14,655 nucleotides of DNA from Candidatus Bathyarchaeota archaeon (lineage in GTDB: Archaea > Thermoproteota > Bathyarchaeia > 40CM-2-53-6): assembly GCA_005888675.1 (NCBI GenBank), contig VBBA01000147.1:1-14655 (forward strand), in the 5' to 3' direction. This document shows positions 1 to 6,349 of the stretch, in pieces. The position numbers and the translations under genes are program-made. Numbering within the stretch: the stretch's first letter is position 1; each line of letters begins with the position of its first letter. The notes beneath the pieces are model-generated. The model had not been told where the DNA came from. It saw nothing but the letters and a program-made list of their open reading frames with translations, and searched no databases.

Positions 1-1
1 T

Positions 2-268
2 ACAAATCCGAAATGGACCAAGACTCCACCTGACGAGTGGTTTTCTCCAACTCAGAATCTGGTAGCTAGTGAGCTTCGACGTGCAAGATTCAAAGGAATC
101 AAGGCGCTCAGGCTGAAGAGCAATCGGATAGTCAAAGGAGAGGCCGCAAGGAAACTTCTAAGAGACTGGGACATCAGGGAAACTTTCTGGAAGTCTCACA
201 AGGCCTTCCTAGTTTCTCAAGGATTGGAAATTCCGGATTGGATTATTTGCGCTGGACGAAAGTCGTAA
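2..268 (+). CDS. Unrecognised protein, C-terminal part only
   Basis: An open frame runs in from the left edge of the window and stops at TAA 266-268, giving 88 residues without a visible start, so the gene begins outside the window. The visible part is rich in Lys and Arg, with several Trp residues (KWTKTPPDEWF near the left edge, RDWDIRETFWKSH in the middle) and no membrane segment, which suggests a soluble and perhaps nucleic-acid-binding protein. That role is inference only; I do not recognise the family. No competing frame of similar length covers this stretch. The stop lies 13 bases from the stop of the minus-strand kinase-like gene, so the two genes converge tightly. Confidence 0.5.
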   Translation, partial: TNPKWTKTPPDEWFSPTQNLVASELRRARFKGIKALRLKSNRIVKGEAARKLLRDWDIRETFWKSHKAFLVSQGLEIPDWIICAGRKS

Positions 269-281
269 GGGCTCAGCAGGG

Positions 282-827
282 TCAGACCAGCTCATAATGA
301 CGTACTATCAATCTGGCGACCTTCTGAGGAGAGTTGCGGCTCGTGTCAATACTCAGACTCTCGACGGAAGGAACCTCTGATAAGAGGTCGAACTCTTTGA
401 AGAGGCTATCAAGATCCCGTTTACTGGCTAGCTTCCCCTGACTCCTTCTAGATTTGACAACTACTCTTCGAGCGAGTTCTTCTAGGCTACAGTGGAGCCG
501 GACAAAGAGAACTTCTCCATTATGAGACACGACTCTTCTTATGATGTCCTTGACGAACTCATCGTCCTCCCCTTTGCCGTAGACGAATGTGAAGATGATA
601 TCGACGTTCTCTTTGGCTGCCTCCTCAAGCATCTCCCTCCGATACTTATCCACCAGTCTCTCGTATACGGGAGTTCCGAATTGGAAGATGGATTTGACGA
701 AATCGATCGAGACATGGTTGTGATAGAGTTTGAACCCAGTTTGTTTTGAAAGCTCTATTGCGACTGTGAGCTTTCCCACGGCTGGTGGGCCGTAGATGAA
801 TACGAGTCTCACAGACAGTAATCCCAT
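282..827 (-). CDS. Small P-loop ATPase / kinase-like protein (AAA_33 / shikimate-kinase-like fold)
   Basis: This is a 181-residue soluble protein that begins with a beta strand (RLVFIY) running straight into a Walker A loop, GPPAVGKLT, at residues 13-21. A conserved-looking LYHNHVSID segment follows at 34-42, and a hydrophobic strand (VDIIFTF) sits where a Walker B strand would be. The Walker A with NH-V-x-ID arrangement is typical of small kinase-like NTPases often annotated as shikimate kinase-like or AAA family. Such proteins phosphorylate small molecules or nucleotides, but the substrate cannot be read here. It is the last gene of a minus-strand operon, 24 bases behind the upstream methyltransferase, so it is probably cotranscribed with it. 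The ATG start fits, because the Walker A motif lies close to the N-terminus as usual for this fold. Confidence 0.8.
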   Translation of the reverse strand: MGLLSVRLVFIYGPPAVGKLTVAIELSKQTGFKLYHNHVSIDFVKSIFQFGTPVYERLVDKYRREMLEEAAKENVDIIFTFVYGKGEDDEFVKDIIRRVVSHNGEVLFVRLHCSLEELARRVVVKSRRSQGKLASKRDLDSLFKEFDLLSEVPSVESLSIDTSRNSPQKVARLIVRHYELV

Positions 828-851
828 TGTAGTTGGATGCCAAGGACAGTC

Positions 852-1763
852 TTAGGATTTGATGGCTTGCTTGAGTCCGACAAAACAGAACAAGACAGGG
901 TTTATCGAGTCTGTTTCGATCAGTGCGGTCTCCATCGCCATGATCGAGCGAGCCGTTGCCATCTCCACATCCTCGGACGGAACACGCATGTCTTTTATCA
1001 AATCCCAGTAGATGTATGGTTCCCAGGAAAAATGAACCTCTCGGAAGAGTGTGTTGAGAGGTTTACGCATCTCCTCGAACCGGTTGTAATGCTCCTTTCG
1101 ACTAGGCGCGTTGTATTCTTTCATGATCTCTCTAACTGATTGGTCCATGTTTTCCGGGAGCTTCTTTCGGGACTTGTACCAGCCTGATTGTTGCAGAGAT
1201 CTTCGAACGCTGTAGATCCAGGCCGCGGTCTTCTTGTCTAATCGATCATATGCGTATTCGATGCAGATTATCTGTTCATCCTTCTTGAGGAGATCATATG
1301 CTTTCCTGACTGCTTTACTGGGCTGCGGGATGTGATGGAGCGATCGGCTGAAGATGACAAGGTCGAAACTCTCGCTTGGATGGTTCCATTGAGAAAAGTC
1401 GGATATTTGGAATTCGAGTTTACCGCGTTCATCCTTGTATGGATCGGTGTCCATTGTTCGCTTTGCGTTTTGTATCATTTCCTTGCTGTAATCAATGCCT
1501 ATCACGTCATGGCCTTCCCGTGCGAGTTCAAGGCTAAGCCAGCCTCGTCCGCATCCAACATCGAGAATCCGGAGTCTTTGGCCGAAAATGTATTCGTCTA
1601 CAAGATTGTGGACTTCTCCAAAAGTCAGCCTTGCAAGGTAGGGCTGGCGCCACGGAGAATCCTTCATTGAAGGCCAGCTCTTGAGCCTCCGAAGATCCGG
1701 TGTGAAATCCCTAGGAGGATTGGTCAATAGATCTTCCTCGAACCTACGACTTTCAGGCTGCAA
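852..1763 (-). CDS. Class I SAM-dependent methyltransferase
   Basis: This is a 303-residue protein with a Rossmann-type methyltransferase core. Motif I is ILDVGCGRGW at 66-75, followed by an acidic end of strand 2 (GIDYS, 89-93) that should bind the ribose of S-adenosylmethionine. A motif IV-like strand DLVIFSRSLHHI (134-145) and a post-motif strand (IICIEY, 165-170) follow. This matches the Methyltransf_11/25 group. The acceptor substrate is unknown, and the C-terminal 130 residues are lineage-specific and charged. The only in-frame start before an upstream TAA is TTG at 1763; an internal ATG at residue 33 would still leave the core intact. It sits 26 bases after a second methyltransferase and 24 bases before the kinase-like gene, which indicates an operon. 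The two methyltransferases are not close copies of one another. Confidence 0.85.
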   Translation of the reverse strand: MQPESRRFEEDLLTNPPRDFTPDLRRLKSWPSMKDSPWRQPYLARLTFGEVHNLVDEYIFGQRLRILDVGCGRGWLSLELAREGHDVIGIDYSKEMIQNAKRTMDTDPYKDERGKLEFQISDFSQWNHPSESFDLVIFSRSLHHIPQPSKAVRKAYDLLKKDEQIICIEYAYDRLDKKTAAWIYSVRRSLQQSGWYKSRKKLPENMDQSVREIMKEYNAPSRKEHYNRFEEMRKPLNTLFREVHFSWEPYIYWDLIKDMRVPSEDVEMATARSIMAMETALIETDSINPVLFCFVGLKQAIKS

Positions 1764-1789
1764 CTTTACGGTTTACGAACCTTGTGAGG

Positions 1790-2554
1790 CTAAGAACGGA
1801 ACGTTCGGCCGCTACGGTTCATGTCTCTTTCTATGATCGCAGCATACGCCGGGCCAGTGGAGTCTATGAAACGGTTGATCTTCCAGCCTGTTCCCTTGAG
1901 TATCTTCCGCATTTGATTCTTTGAAACGAGTAGATAGTCGAACCATGGGGTCACAAAGGTCCTGTACCTGAGTCTCATTCGGACTTGGCCGGGCATCCTG
2001 CCAAGTTTACGATTTCTCAAATGATACTGTCTGTGCAACGGATCCACGGGTGGTTTGTAAATGTCCAAGCTCTCCGCGATGATACGTGCGCCCGGACTAG
2101 TCATTTCATAGAACCGTTTCAGCAGTTGTCGTGCCTGTTTGAAGCTGCCGAAGAGTCCAAAGTTGTTGCCTATCATTAGGATCGTATCGAACTTTCCTAA
2201 TCGAAAATCAATTTCAGAAATCGGCCTGATCATCACATTGTTTACCCCTCTTAGTTTGCAGACTTTGACAGCCAATGGAGAATTGTCGACTCCTAAGACA
2301 TCGTAGCCTTTCTTCTGTAAATAGAGCGACCATCTTCCACCTCCAGAGCCGATATCGAGAACTCTGCCCTTCACATAACGCACCGCATTCTTCTCACGAG
2401 TGGTCCAGTCCTTGTATTCGGAGAGGTAGTATTTTGGAAGAGCCGGGTTGGGATCGATGTAGCCATCGTCCCGTTCCACACACTCTACTACTGGACGACC
2501 TTTGAAGAAATCGTATAGTTGATGGCCGTAGGCATCCTGGCGATTGGTCAACAT
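1790..2554 (-). CDS. Class I SAM-dependent methyltransferase
   Basis: This 254-residue protein has motif I RVLDIGSGGGRW at 64-75, the acidic motif II end GVDNS (88-92), a motif IV-like stretch DTILMIGNNFGLFG (123-136), and a later strand (RIIAESLDIY) after a SPGA turn. This is the standard SAM-binding fold. Its second half, with an RxRLRYRTFVTPWFDYLL segment, should form the substrate cap, but the substrate cannot be inferred. It is the first gene of a three-gene minus-strand operon. A TATA-like box at 2587-2595 would place transcription start near 2565, about 10 bases before the ATG, which supports this start codon. An overlapping ATG at 2559 is out of frame and meets a stop at once. Confidence in the enzyme class is high; the pathway is unknown. 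Confidence 0.85.
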   Translation of the reverse strand: MLTNRQDAYGHQLYDFFKGRPVVECVERDDGYIDPNPALPKYYLSEYKDWTTREKNAVRYVKGRVLDIGSGGGRWSLYLQKKGYDVLGVDNSPLAVKVCKLRGVNNVMIRPISEIDFRLGKFDTILMIGNNFGLFGSFKQARQLLKRFYEMTSPGARIIAESLDIYKPPVDPLHRQYHLRNRKLGRMPGQVRMRLRYRTFVTPWFDYLLVSKNQMRKILKGTGWKINRFIDSTGPAYAAIIERDMNRSGRTFRS

Positions 2555-2586
2555 ACCATTTCAATTACCAAGAAGAGGTCACTTTG

Positions 2587-2595
2587 TTTATAATT
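2587..2595 (-). promoter_or_regulatory. TATA-like promoter of the methyltransferase-kinase operon
   Basis: On the minus strand this reads ATTATAAAC in an A/T-rich setting. Its centre is about 37 bases upstream of the methyltransferase ATG at 2554. With the usual archaeal spacing of about 26 bases from TATA centre to start site, the transcript would begin near 2565 with a leader of about 10 bases. No other strong box is seen in the short gaps inside the operon. Confidence 0.6.
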
Positions 2596-2623
2596 CGATC
2601 CGTTTCAGAGTCCGTCTAATGCT

Positions 2624-2965
2624 CTAGCTGTTTTTCTGACTTGGCTCTGTCGACTCCTCGTCCTCTTTAGAGGAGACCAGGGCGGCGACGTATCGTTTCA
2701 CGGTCCCAGGAGCACCGGCCCCCTTGCTTTTAGAACTCTTGTACTGATTCAGTTTCATCTGGTCGTATCGGTACTCCATCAGCATCAATAAGACAAATGC
2801 GACTGCGAAGGTTAGAACGGCAGTCCAGAGCTGCGTGAAGAGGAAGAAGTAAAGAAAGCCTGACAATCCTGTGGCACAAACAATGGCGATTATTCCAGAG
2901 CCCCATTTGAACGCTTCAAGCGTTTGCGAGTTCCGGATACGACGTAATGATCGTTTAAGTCTCAA
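2624..2965 (-). CDS. Unrecognised two-TM membrane protein
   Basis: This 113-residue protein has a strongly basic N-terminus (RLKRSLRRIRNS), then two hydrophobic segments at about 22-42 and 46-64 with almost no loop between them, then a charged soluble tail of about 50 residues. By the positive-inside rule both ends should be cytoplasmic, forming a membrane hairpin. I do not recognise the family. The start is TTG at 2965; the nearest upstream ATG on this strand runs into a stop. A weak TATA-like patch lies near 3000-3008. The stop is about 28 bases before the operon promoter of the downstream methyltransferase, so the gene is probably transcribed separately or reads through. The coding call rests on length, composition and topology. 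Confidence 0.6.
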   Translation of the reverse strand: MRLKRSLRRIRNSQTLEAFKWGSGIIAIVCATGLSGFLYFFLFTQLWTAVLTFAVAFVLLMLMEYRYDQMKLNQYKSSKSKGAGAPGTVKRYVAALVSSKEDEESTEPSQKNS

Positions 2966-3120
2966 GTGGCTACGATTGTATGATCATTGCGTACTTTGGG
3001 AATAGTCTTTCCCCTGATTGCCTCATGGCAAGAGAGAAGCTCTCTGATAATCTCATCCCTACCGCTCTGCAACTCGGACACCTCATGTGAGCCCTTCGAG
3101 TTTCATGATCAATATCATTG

Positions 3121-3128
3121 TTTTATAC
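3121..3128 (+). promoter_or_regulatory. TATA-like promoter of surface protein gene
   Basis: TTTTATAC is centred near 3125. A start site about 26 bases on falls near 3151, five bases before the ATG at 3156, so the mRNA is probably almost leaderless. This box also argues against any upstream start codon, since those lie at or before the box. Confidence 0.6.
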
Positions 3129-3155
3129 CCCTCGACCAAGCACAAAGCAAAAAAC

Positions 3156-3776
3156 ATGAATCTGAAAAACAAGTTAGTAGTCACTGTTGCCATTCTCGCA
3201 GTCATGGCAGTCGCTTTCGCTCCTTCAGCACACGCTCAAACCATCACAACAAGAACCGACCAAGCATCCTATACGCCAGGCGGCACCGGAACACTCTACA
3301 TCACGGTCGTCAACCCCAGCTCCACGGACACTCTTGAGATAAGGAACCTCACGATCTACTTCCCATGGGCCGGCTTCGTCGATGGTAAATGGGCATCCGG
3401 CGGCAATGTAAGCTACAACCTCGCACCTTACAAGGTACTAACTACGAGCGGCTCGCCAAGCGGCGGCAACATCTTTACCTACAATACTCAATTCAGCATA
3501 CCCTCCTGGTTCCTTAGCGCCAGCTCGAACTGCCCAGGGAACACAACAACCAGATACGGCATCTACGCCAGATGCCTCCTTCTTGGGACCAATACGAACG
3601 GCCTGCGCTATGAGTCTCAGAGCTTCACCATTGTCATGGCGAGCCCAACCTACAACGCGCCCAACTTCACGGAAATGCTACTCCCATTGGGAACATTCGT
3701 CGTTCTAGTCGTTGTCGCAGCGCTCTTGTTCATGATGTGGACTGGCATCAAGCGGCTAGAAACCAAGAAGCCTTAG
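3156..3776 (+). CDS. Signal-peptide surface protein with C-terminal membrane anchor
   Basis: This 206-residue exported protein has a basic start (MNLKNK), a hydrophobic core (7-23) and a likely signal peptidase site after AHA near residue 27. The ectodomain (28-170) is rich in Ser, Thr, Gly and Asn, with beta-strand patterning (GTLYITVVNPSS resembles CARDB- or NEW3-like domains). It has several N-glycosylation sequons (NLT, NVS, NTT, NFT) and two Cys (126, 140) that could form a disulfide. A hydrophobic segment at 176-197 followed by a short basic tail (KRLETKKP) anchors the C-terminus with the tail inside. I do not recognise a named family; it is a cell-envelope protein by architecture. The ATG at 3156 is chosen over an earlier in-frame ATG at 3087 because the signal peptide begins here and the TATA-like box fits. 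Confidence 0.8.
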   Translation: MNLKNKLVVTVAILAVMAVAFAPSAHAQTITTRTDQASYTPGGTGTLYITVVNPSSTDTLEIRNLTIYFPWAGFVDGKWASGGNVSYNLAPYKVLTTSGSPSGGNIFTYNTQFSIPSWFLSASSNCPGNTTTRYGIYARCLLLGTNTNGLRYESQSFTIVMASPTYNAPNFTEMLLPLGTFVVLVVVAALLFMMWTGIKRLETKKP

Positions 3777-3831
3777 CCATCACAGCAACCCAAGAGTCAA
3801 CCCTCGTCCACTCCGAGCGTTTCTTCAACAC

Positions 3832-3858
3832 TCCTTCTCTTTCTTAACTGATATTTTT
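3832..3858 (+). terminator. T-rich transcription terminator, candidate
   Basis: About 55 bases after the stop of the surface protein gene the plus strand becomes pyrimidine-rich, with several T runs ending in five T residues (3854-3858). Archaeal polymerases terminate at such T tracts without needing a hairpin. This is a plausible assignment, not a proven site. Confidence 0.35.
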
Positions 3859-3955
3859 CCAATCGCCCCAGGGAAGATCGAGGGCTCTACATGTCTGATT
3901 GTTTTCTTAGTGTACTAGATCGTAGATCTTGGGATCAGAGGTCCGATGATGGTTT

Positions 3956-3972
3956 GAGCATGGCGTATGCTC
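3956..3972. repeat. Perfect 6-bp inverted repeat between convergent genes
   Basis: GAGCAT and ATGCTC are separated by five bases, forming a perfect dyad in the 243-base gap between the convergent genes ending at 3776 and 4020. It has no long T run directly behind it on either strand. It could contribute to bidirectional termination or be a protein-binding site. Apart from the T-rich tract near 3832-3858, nothing else is recognised in the gap. Confidence 0.4.
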
Positions 3973-4019
3973 GAGCTAGCGAATAAAGAGTTGGAGGGGG
4001 ATCTTAAGTTAGGAGTTGA

Positions 4020-4445
4020 TTACTTCTTGGCGTAGACTTTGCCGCGGTAGGTTCGTTGGCTCATGTCGCCAGATCCTTCGATCCAGCCTTTGGTATTGTT
4101 GAGCCATGCGAGCTTCGGGGATTGTGTCATGAAGAAGACTTCGCCTTGCCATGCGCCTGTGGTTGGATTGGCCATGTGGCCTGTTCCTTTGCTGCTCATT
4201 ACGAGCATGTCGCCTTCCTTAGTTGTGTTGAGAGCCTTTCCTTCCCATTCATTGGTCCCGTCGGGTTTGAGGAAGACGCTGATGGTGTTGAGTGCTCCAC
4301 CGTTGATTTTACCTGTGGTTTGGCCTTCATCGTTCATTTCAATGCGGACGCCGTGTGGTGTGATCTCTTTGATTGTACTTGAAACTGTTTTGCCTTGGAT
4401 TTCGAAGAGTAGTTCGCCTTTTGACATTTGAGTTGTAGATTGCAT
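4020..4445 (-). CDS. Unrecognised small soluble beta-rich protein
   Basis: This 141-residue protein has no signal peptide or membrane segment. It alternates short strands and turns (LLFEIQGKTVSSTIKEI, HGVRIEMNDEGQTTGKI, ISVFLKPDGTNEWEGKAL, AWQGEVFFMTQSP), which suggests a compact beta barrel or sandwich of cytoplasmic type. I do not recognise a named family, so no function is assigned. The ATG at 4445 is supported by a TATA-like box at 4479-4487, which predicts a leader of about 12 bases; a second in-frame ATG at residue 7 is also possible. It is a single gene, convergent with the upstream surface protein gene. The even composition and long uninterrupted frame make it a solid coding call. Confidence 0.7.
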   Translation of the reverse strand: MQSTTQMSKGELLFEIQGKTVSSTIKEITPHGVRIEMNDEGQTTGKINGGALNTISVFLKPDGTNEWEGKALNTTKEGDMLVMSSKGTGHMANPTTGAWQGEVFFMTQSPKLAWLNNTKGWIEGSGDMSQRTYRGKVYAKK

Positions 4446-4478
4446 TTTTCTTATCTACCGTCGAGGCGTATTGCGTCT

Positions 4479-4487
4479 GGTATAAGG
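4479..4487 (-). promoter_or_regulatory. TATA-like promoter
   Basis: On the minus strand this reads CCTTATACC. It is centred near 4483, about 38 bases upstream of the ATG at 4445, which predicts a leader of roughly 12 bases, matching the other genes in this window. Confidence 0.5.
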
Positions 4488-4582
4488 TCATGTACGGACT
4501 GACAACGACTCTGTTAGCCCATCACTACATTGGATCCACTATAGCTTGCGGGATGATATCCGGTTACGTCAGAGTGTCTTTC

Positions 4583-4597
4583 AAAAAAAGGGGGGGG
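4583..4597 (-). terminator. C8-T7 tract behind the small secreted protein gene
   Basis: Read on the minus strand, eight C residues are followed directly by seven T residues, starting 23 bases after the TAG stop of the gene ending at 4621. The T run is a typical archaeal termination signal; the C run in front of it is unusual. The same order is seen behind another gene at 11558-11572. Confidence 0.45.
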
Positions 4598-4620
4598 ACG
4601 GAGAGAATGTCGTAAGCTGT

Positions 4621-4908
4621 CTAATGCAGGAAAGCTTGGAAGCACGCGACATCGTATTGTGCGACAGCATTTGAGTTGGCGGGTGTCAGGGTGTTCTGTC
4701 CGTTGCCGGCGTAGTGAAGGTCAGCAATAGCGAACCCTGCTGTGTTGAAGCCTTGTGGAGTCAGTAGTCCGGTGAAAAAGACCTGACAGCTCTGGTTGGG
4801 CTGTCCCGGTGTGCCTGTAGTGGTGTCTGCTTTGACTGGTCTTGCTGAAGATGACAGTGCGAAAACCGCGAGTAAAGCCAGGATGAGTAATAGCTTGGTG
4901 TTCTTCAT
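4621..4908 (-). CDS. Small secreted protein of the QYDVACFQ type
   Basis: This 95-residue protein has a signal peptide (MKNTK, then a hydrophobic core LLLILALLAVFALSS, likely cleavage before or at VKADTT). The mature part of about 68 residues has a TPGQPNQSCQ segment, a GFNTAGFA motif, a HYAGNG turn and a C-terminal AVAQYDVACFQ motif. From memory, this combination recurs in small exported proteins of soil bacteria, where it has no known function. Two Cys (one in NQSCQ, one in VACFQ) could form a disulfide. The ATG at 4908 is preferred over a TTG at 4920 because the TATA-like box at 4942-4950 puts the transcript start almost on that TTG. The neighbours are unrelated single genes. The exported nature is well supported; the role is unknown. 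Confidence 0.7.
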   Translation of the reverse strand: MKNTKLLLILALLAVFALSSSARPVKADTTTGTPGQPNQSCQVFFTGLLTPQGFNTAGFAIADLHYAGNGQNTLTPANSNAVAQYDVACFQAFLH

Positions 4909-4941
4909 TTTTCTGCTCAACGAATGTCGATCAAACCCAGA

Positions 4942-4950
4942 GGATAAGAG
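4942..4950 (-). promoter_or_regulatory. TATA-like promoter of small secreted protein gene
   Basis: On the minus strand this reads CTCTTATCC, centred near 4946. The predicted start site is near 4920, giving a leader of about 12 bases to the ATG at 4908. Confidence 0.45.
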
Positions 4951-5063
4951 AGTTTACCAAAATCATGCATCAATTCGCCTTCAGGAAGATTTCGAGCCGG
5001 TCTTATGACGAGTTTGCGGACCACGTGTCCCTAGGACCGTGAACTTGGAACGTTGTTGACAGA

Positions 5064-5339
5064 ATGAATATGGGACGAGCCGATGAGATGGATGTGAGAG
5101 CTGCACCGAAGGCGAGCATTGGTAATTTGACTAAGAAAGGACTCATTGCAGGAACTCTTCTGACGCTAATCGGCTATGGAATGTTCATAATGCTGGAGTT
5201 CCCGAGTACATGCACCAGATACACGAACTATTGTTATGGTATCGAGCCTCCCTCTGTTCGCGTTCTAGTAAGTACGTTCTCCCTAGCTTTAGGTAGTATG
5301 GGAATCGTGATTGCTATTGGAAGTCTGCGACGAAGATGA
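5064..5339 (+). CDS. Unrecognised two-TM small membrane protein
   Basis: This 91-residue protein has a polar N-terminal stretch of about 25 residues, a hydrophobic segment at about 27-46 (LIAGTLLTLIGYGMFIML), a short loop holding two Cys (STCTRYTNYCYG), and a second hydrophobic segment at about 66-87, ending in a basic SLRRR tail. Both ends should be inside and the Cys-containing loop outside, where a disulfide is possible. No family is recognised. An in-frame ATG two codons later, or the one at residue 9, could also be the start. No clear TATA-like box is seen at the usual distance, which lowers confidence. It stands alone, convergent with the PrsW-family gene 36 bases downstream. Confidence 0.55.
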   Translation: MNMGRADEMDVRAAPKASIGNLTKKGLIAGTLLTLIGYGMFIMLEFPSTCTRYTNYCYGIEPPSVRVLVSTFSLALGSMGIVIAIGSLRRR

Positions 5340-5375
5340 TGGAAGAATTGTGCCAGCTCTCTAACAAAGTTAGGT

Positions 5376-6104
5376 TTAGCCAGTGCTCTGAGGATGGTCT
5401 TCTTCAGATTCTGCGGTTCCGATCTCTCTTCTTACGATGACGATGTAGCTTAGGTAGACTATTCCGGCAAGGGCGATTAGTCCCAACAGGTCTAGTGAGA
5501 CGATGTCGCTGGAGTAAGCCGTGACTATCGCTGAGGTCGAATCGTACGTTGCATGTAGGATAGATGAGATCGCTAGTCCAGCATATCCTAGCCAGTGTTT
5601 GCCTTTGTATTTTGCTTGGCCGATATAGAAGCCTGTGATTGCGCCCCAGAACGCGTGTCCTGGAACACTTAGGAAGGCTCTGATGATACCGGTGAGGATT
5701 TGTGCTTCAGGTGTTGGGGCGCTGAGAACATAATCGATGTTTTCAATGGTTGCGAAGCCGAGAGCTGCGGATACTCCTAGTACGATGCCATCCATGGGAC
5801 CATGGAACTTGGGATTCTTGAAAGCACCTCGCTTGACCGCGAAGTACTTGCCAAACTCTTCCCCTGGACCGACGAAGATGAATAGAAAGACGATGGTTTC
5901 TATGAGTCCATTATCGGGATGGAGTAGTTTGTCTCCGATAATCTCGAAGATAATGGCAGGGATGACCCAGATTGCGCCTAGGATGAAGACTTTGATCATT
6001 AGTCCTATTGGTTCTCGTATGAATCGTTCCTTGTGACGGAAGAACCAGAGAAGGAAGACGGATGGTGCGACTGCTAGGAGTAGTAGTTCGTACGTGGTGA
6101 CCAT
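5376..6104 (-). CDS. PrsW-family intramembrane metalloprotease (CPBP-like superfamily)
   Basis: This 242-residue polytopic membrane protein has about seven hydrophobic segments. It carries the family signature in order: GPGEEFGKY (79-87, with the paired glutamates E82-E83), DGIVLGVSAALGFATIENI (105-123, with E121-N122), GHAFWGAITG (149-158, H150) and a late LHATYDS (183-189, H184). The glutamates and the two histidines are the expected zinc or catalytic ligands of the PrsW/CPBP superfamily, whose best-known member cleaves an anti-sigma factor in Bacillus. The substrate here is unknown; nearby membrane-anchored surface proteins are possible clients, but that is only inference. The C-terminal tail (about 20 residues) is acidic. 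A TATA-like box at 6131-6140 predicts a leader of only a few bases before the ATG at 6104. Confidence 0.9.
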   Translation of the reverse strand: MVTTYELLLLAVAPSVFLLWFFRHKERFIREPIGLMIKVFILGAIWVIPAIIFEIIGDKLLHPDNGLIETIVFLFIFVGPGEEFGKYFAVKRGAFKNPKFHGPMDGIVLGVSAALGFATIENIDYVLSAPTPEAQILTGIIRAFLSVPGHAFWGAITGFYIGQAKYKGKHWLGYAGLAISSILHATYDSTSAIVTAYSSDIVSLDLLGLIALAGIVYLSYIVIVRREIGTAESEEDHPQSTG

Positions 6105-6130
6105 GGCTCACATGGCTTGAGACGGGTTGG

Positions 6131-6140
6131 TTTACATAGC
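6131..6140 (-). promoter_or_regulatory. TATA-like promoter of PrsW-family gene
   Basis: On the minus strand this reads CTATGTAAAC, centred about 30 bases upstream of the ATG at 6104, so the transcript would be nearly leaderless. The rest of the 245-base divergent gap to the dockerin gene (6105-6349) contains only A/T-rich promoter-like patches. Confidence 0.4.
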
Positions 6141-6314
6141 TTGTGTTGAGACAGAGTAAATGCGCGCTGAAGTAGGGTCGGTCCATCAATTCTCAGTATT
6201 TTGGAAACTCTGAATTTTGGAGTCCATAGCGAACGTTTGGAATATATTCGGTCTCACCGCTGTCGTGTGTCTCCGTGTTGGATTGTGTACTGAAGATATA
6301 TTTTTCGCGGGTGC

Positions 6315-6323
6315 GAAATATTT
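6315..6323 (+). promoter_or_regulatory. TATA-like promoter of dockerin protein gene
   Basis: GAAATATTT is centred near 6319, 31 bases before the ATG at 6350, predicting an almost leaderless mRNA. A second A/T-rich patch (ATATATTTTT) lies at about 6296-6305 and could be the box instead, with a longer leader. Confidence 0.45.
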
Positions 6324-6349
6324 GCTCTTAGCGACGAGGGAGAAGAAGG

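Noticed and set aside
4063..4431. Plus-strand open frames of 108-122 codons
   Set aside because: They lie fully opposite the minus-strand gene 4020-4445, which has the better protein-like sequence and a well-placed promoter.
5737..6189. Open frames on both strands over the PrsW-family gene
   Set aside because: The PrsW frame carries the full family signature; the others have no recognisable motif.
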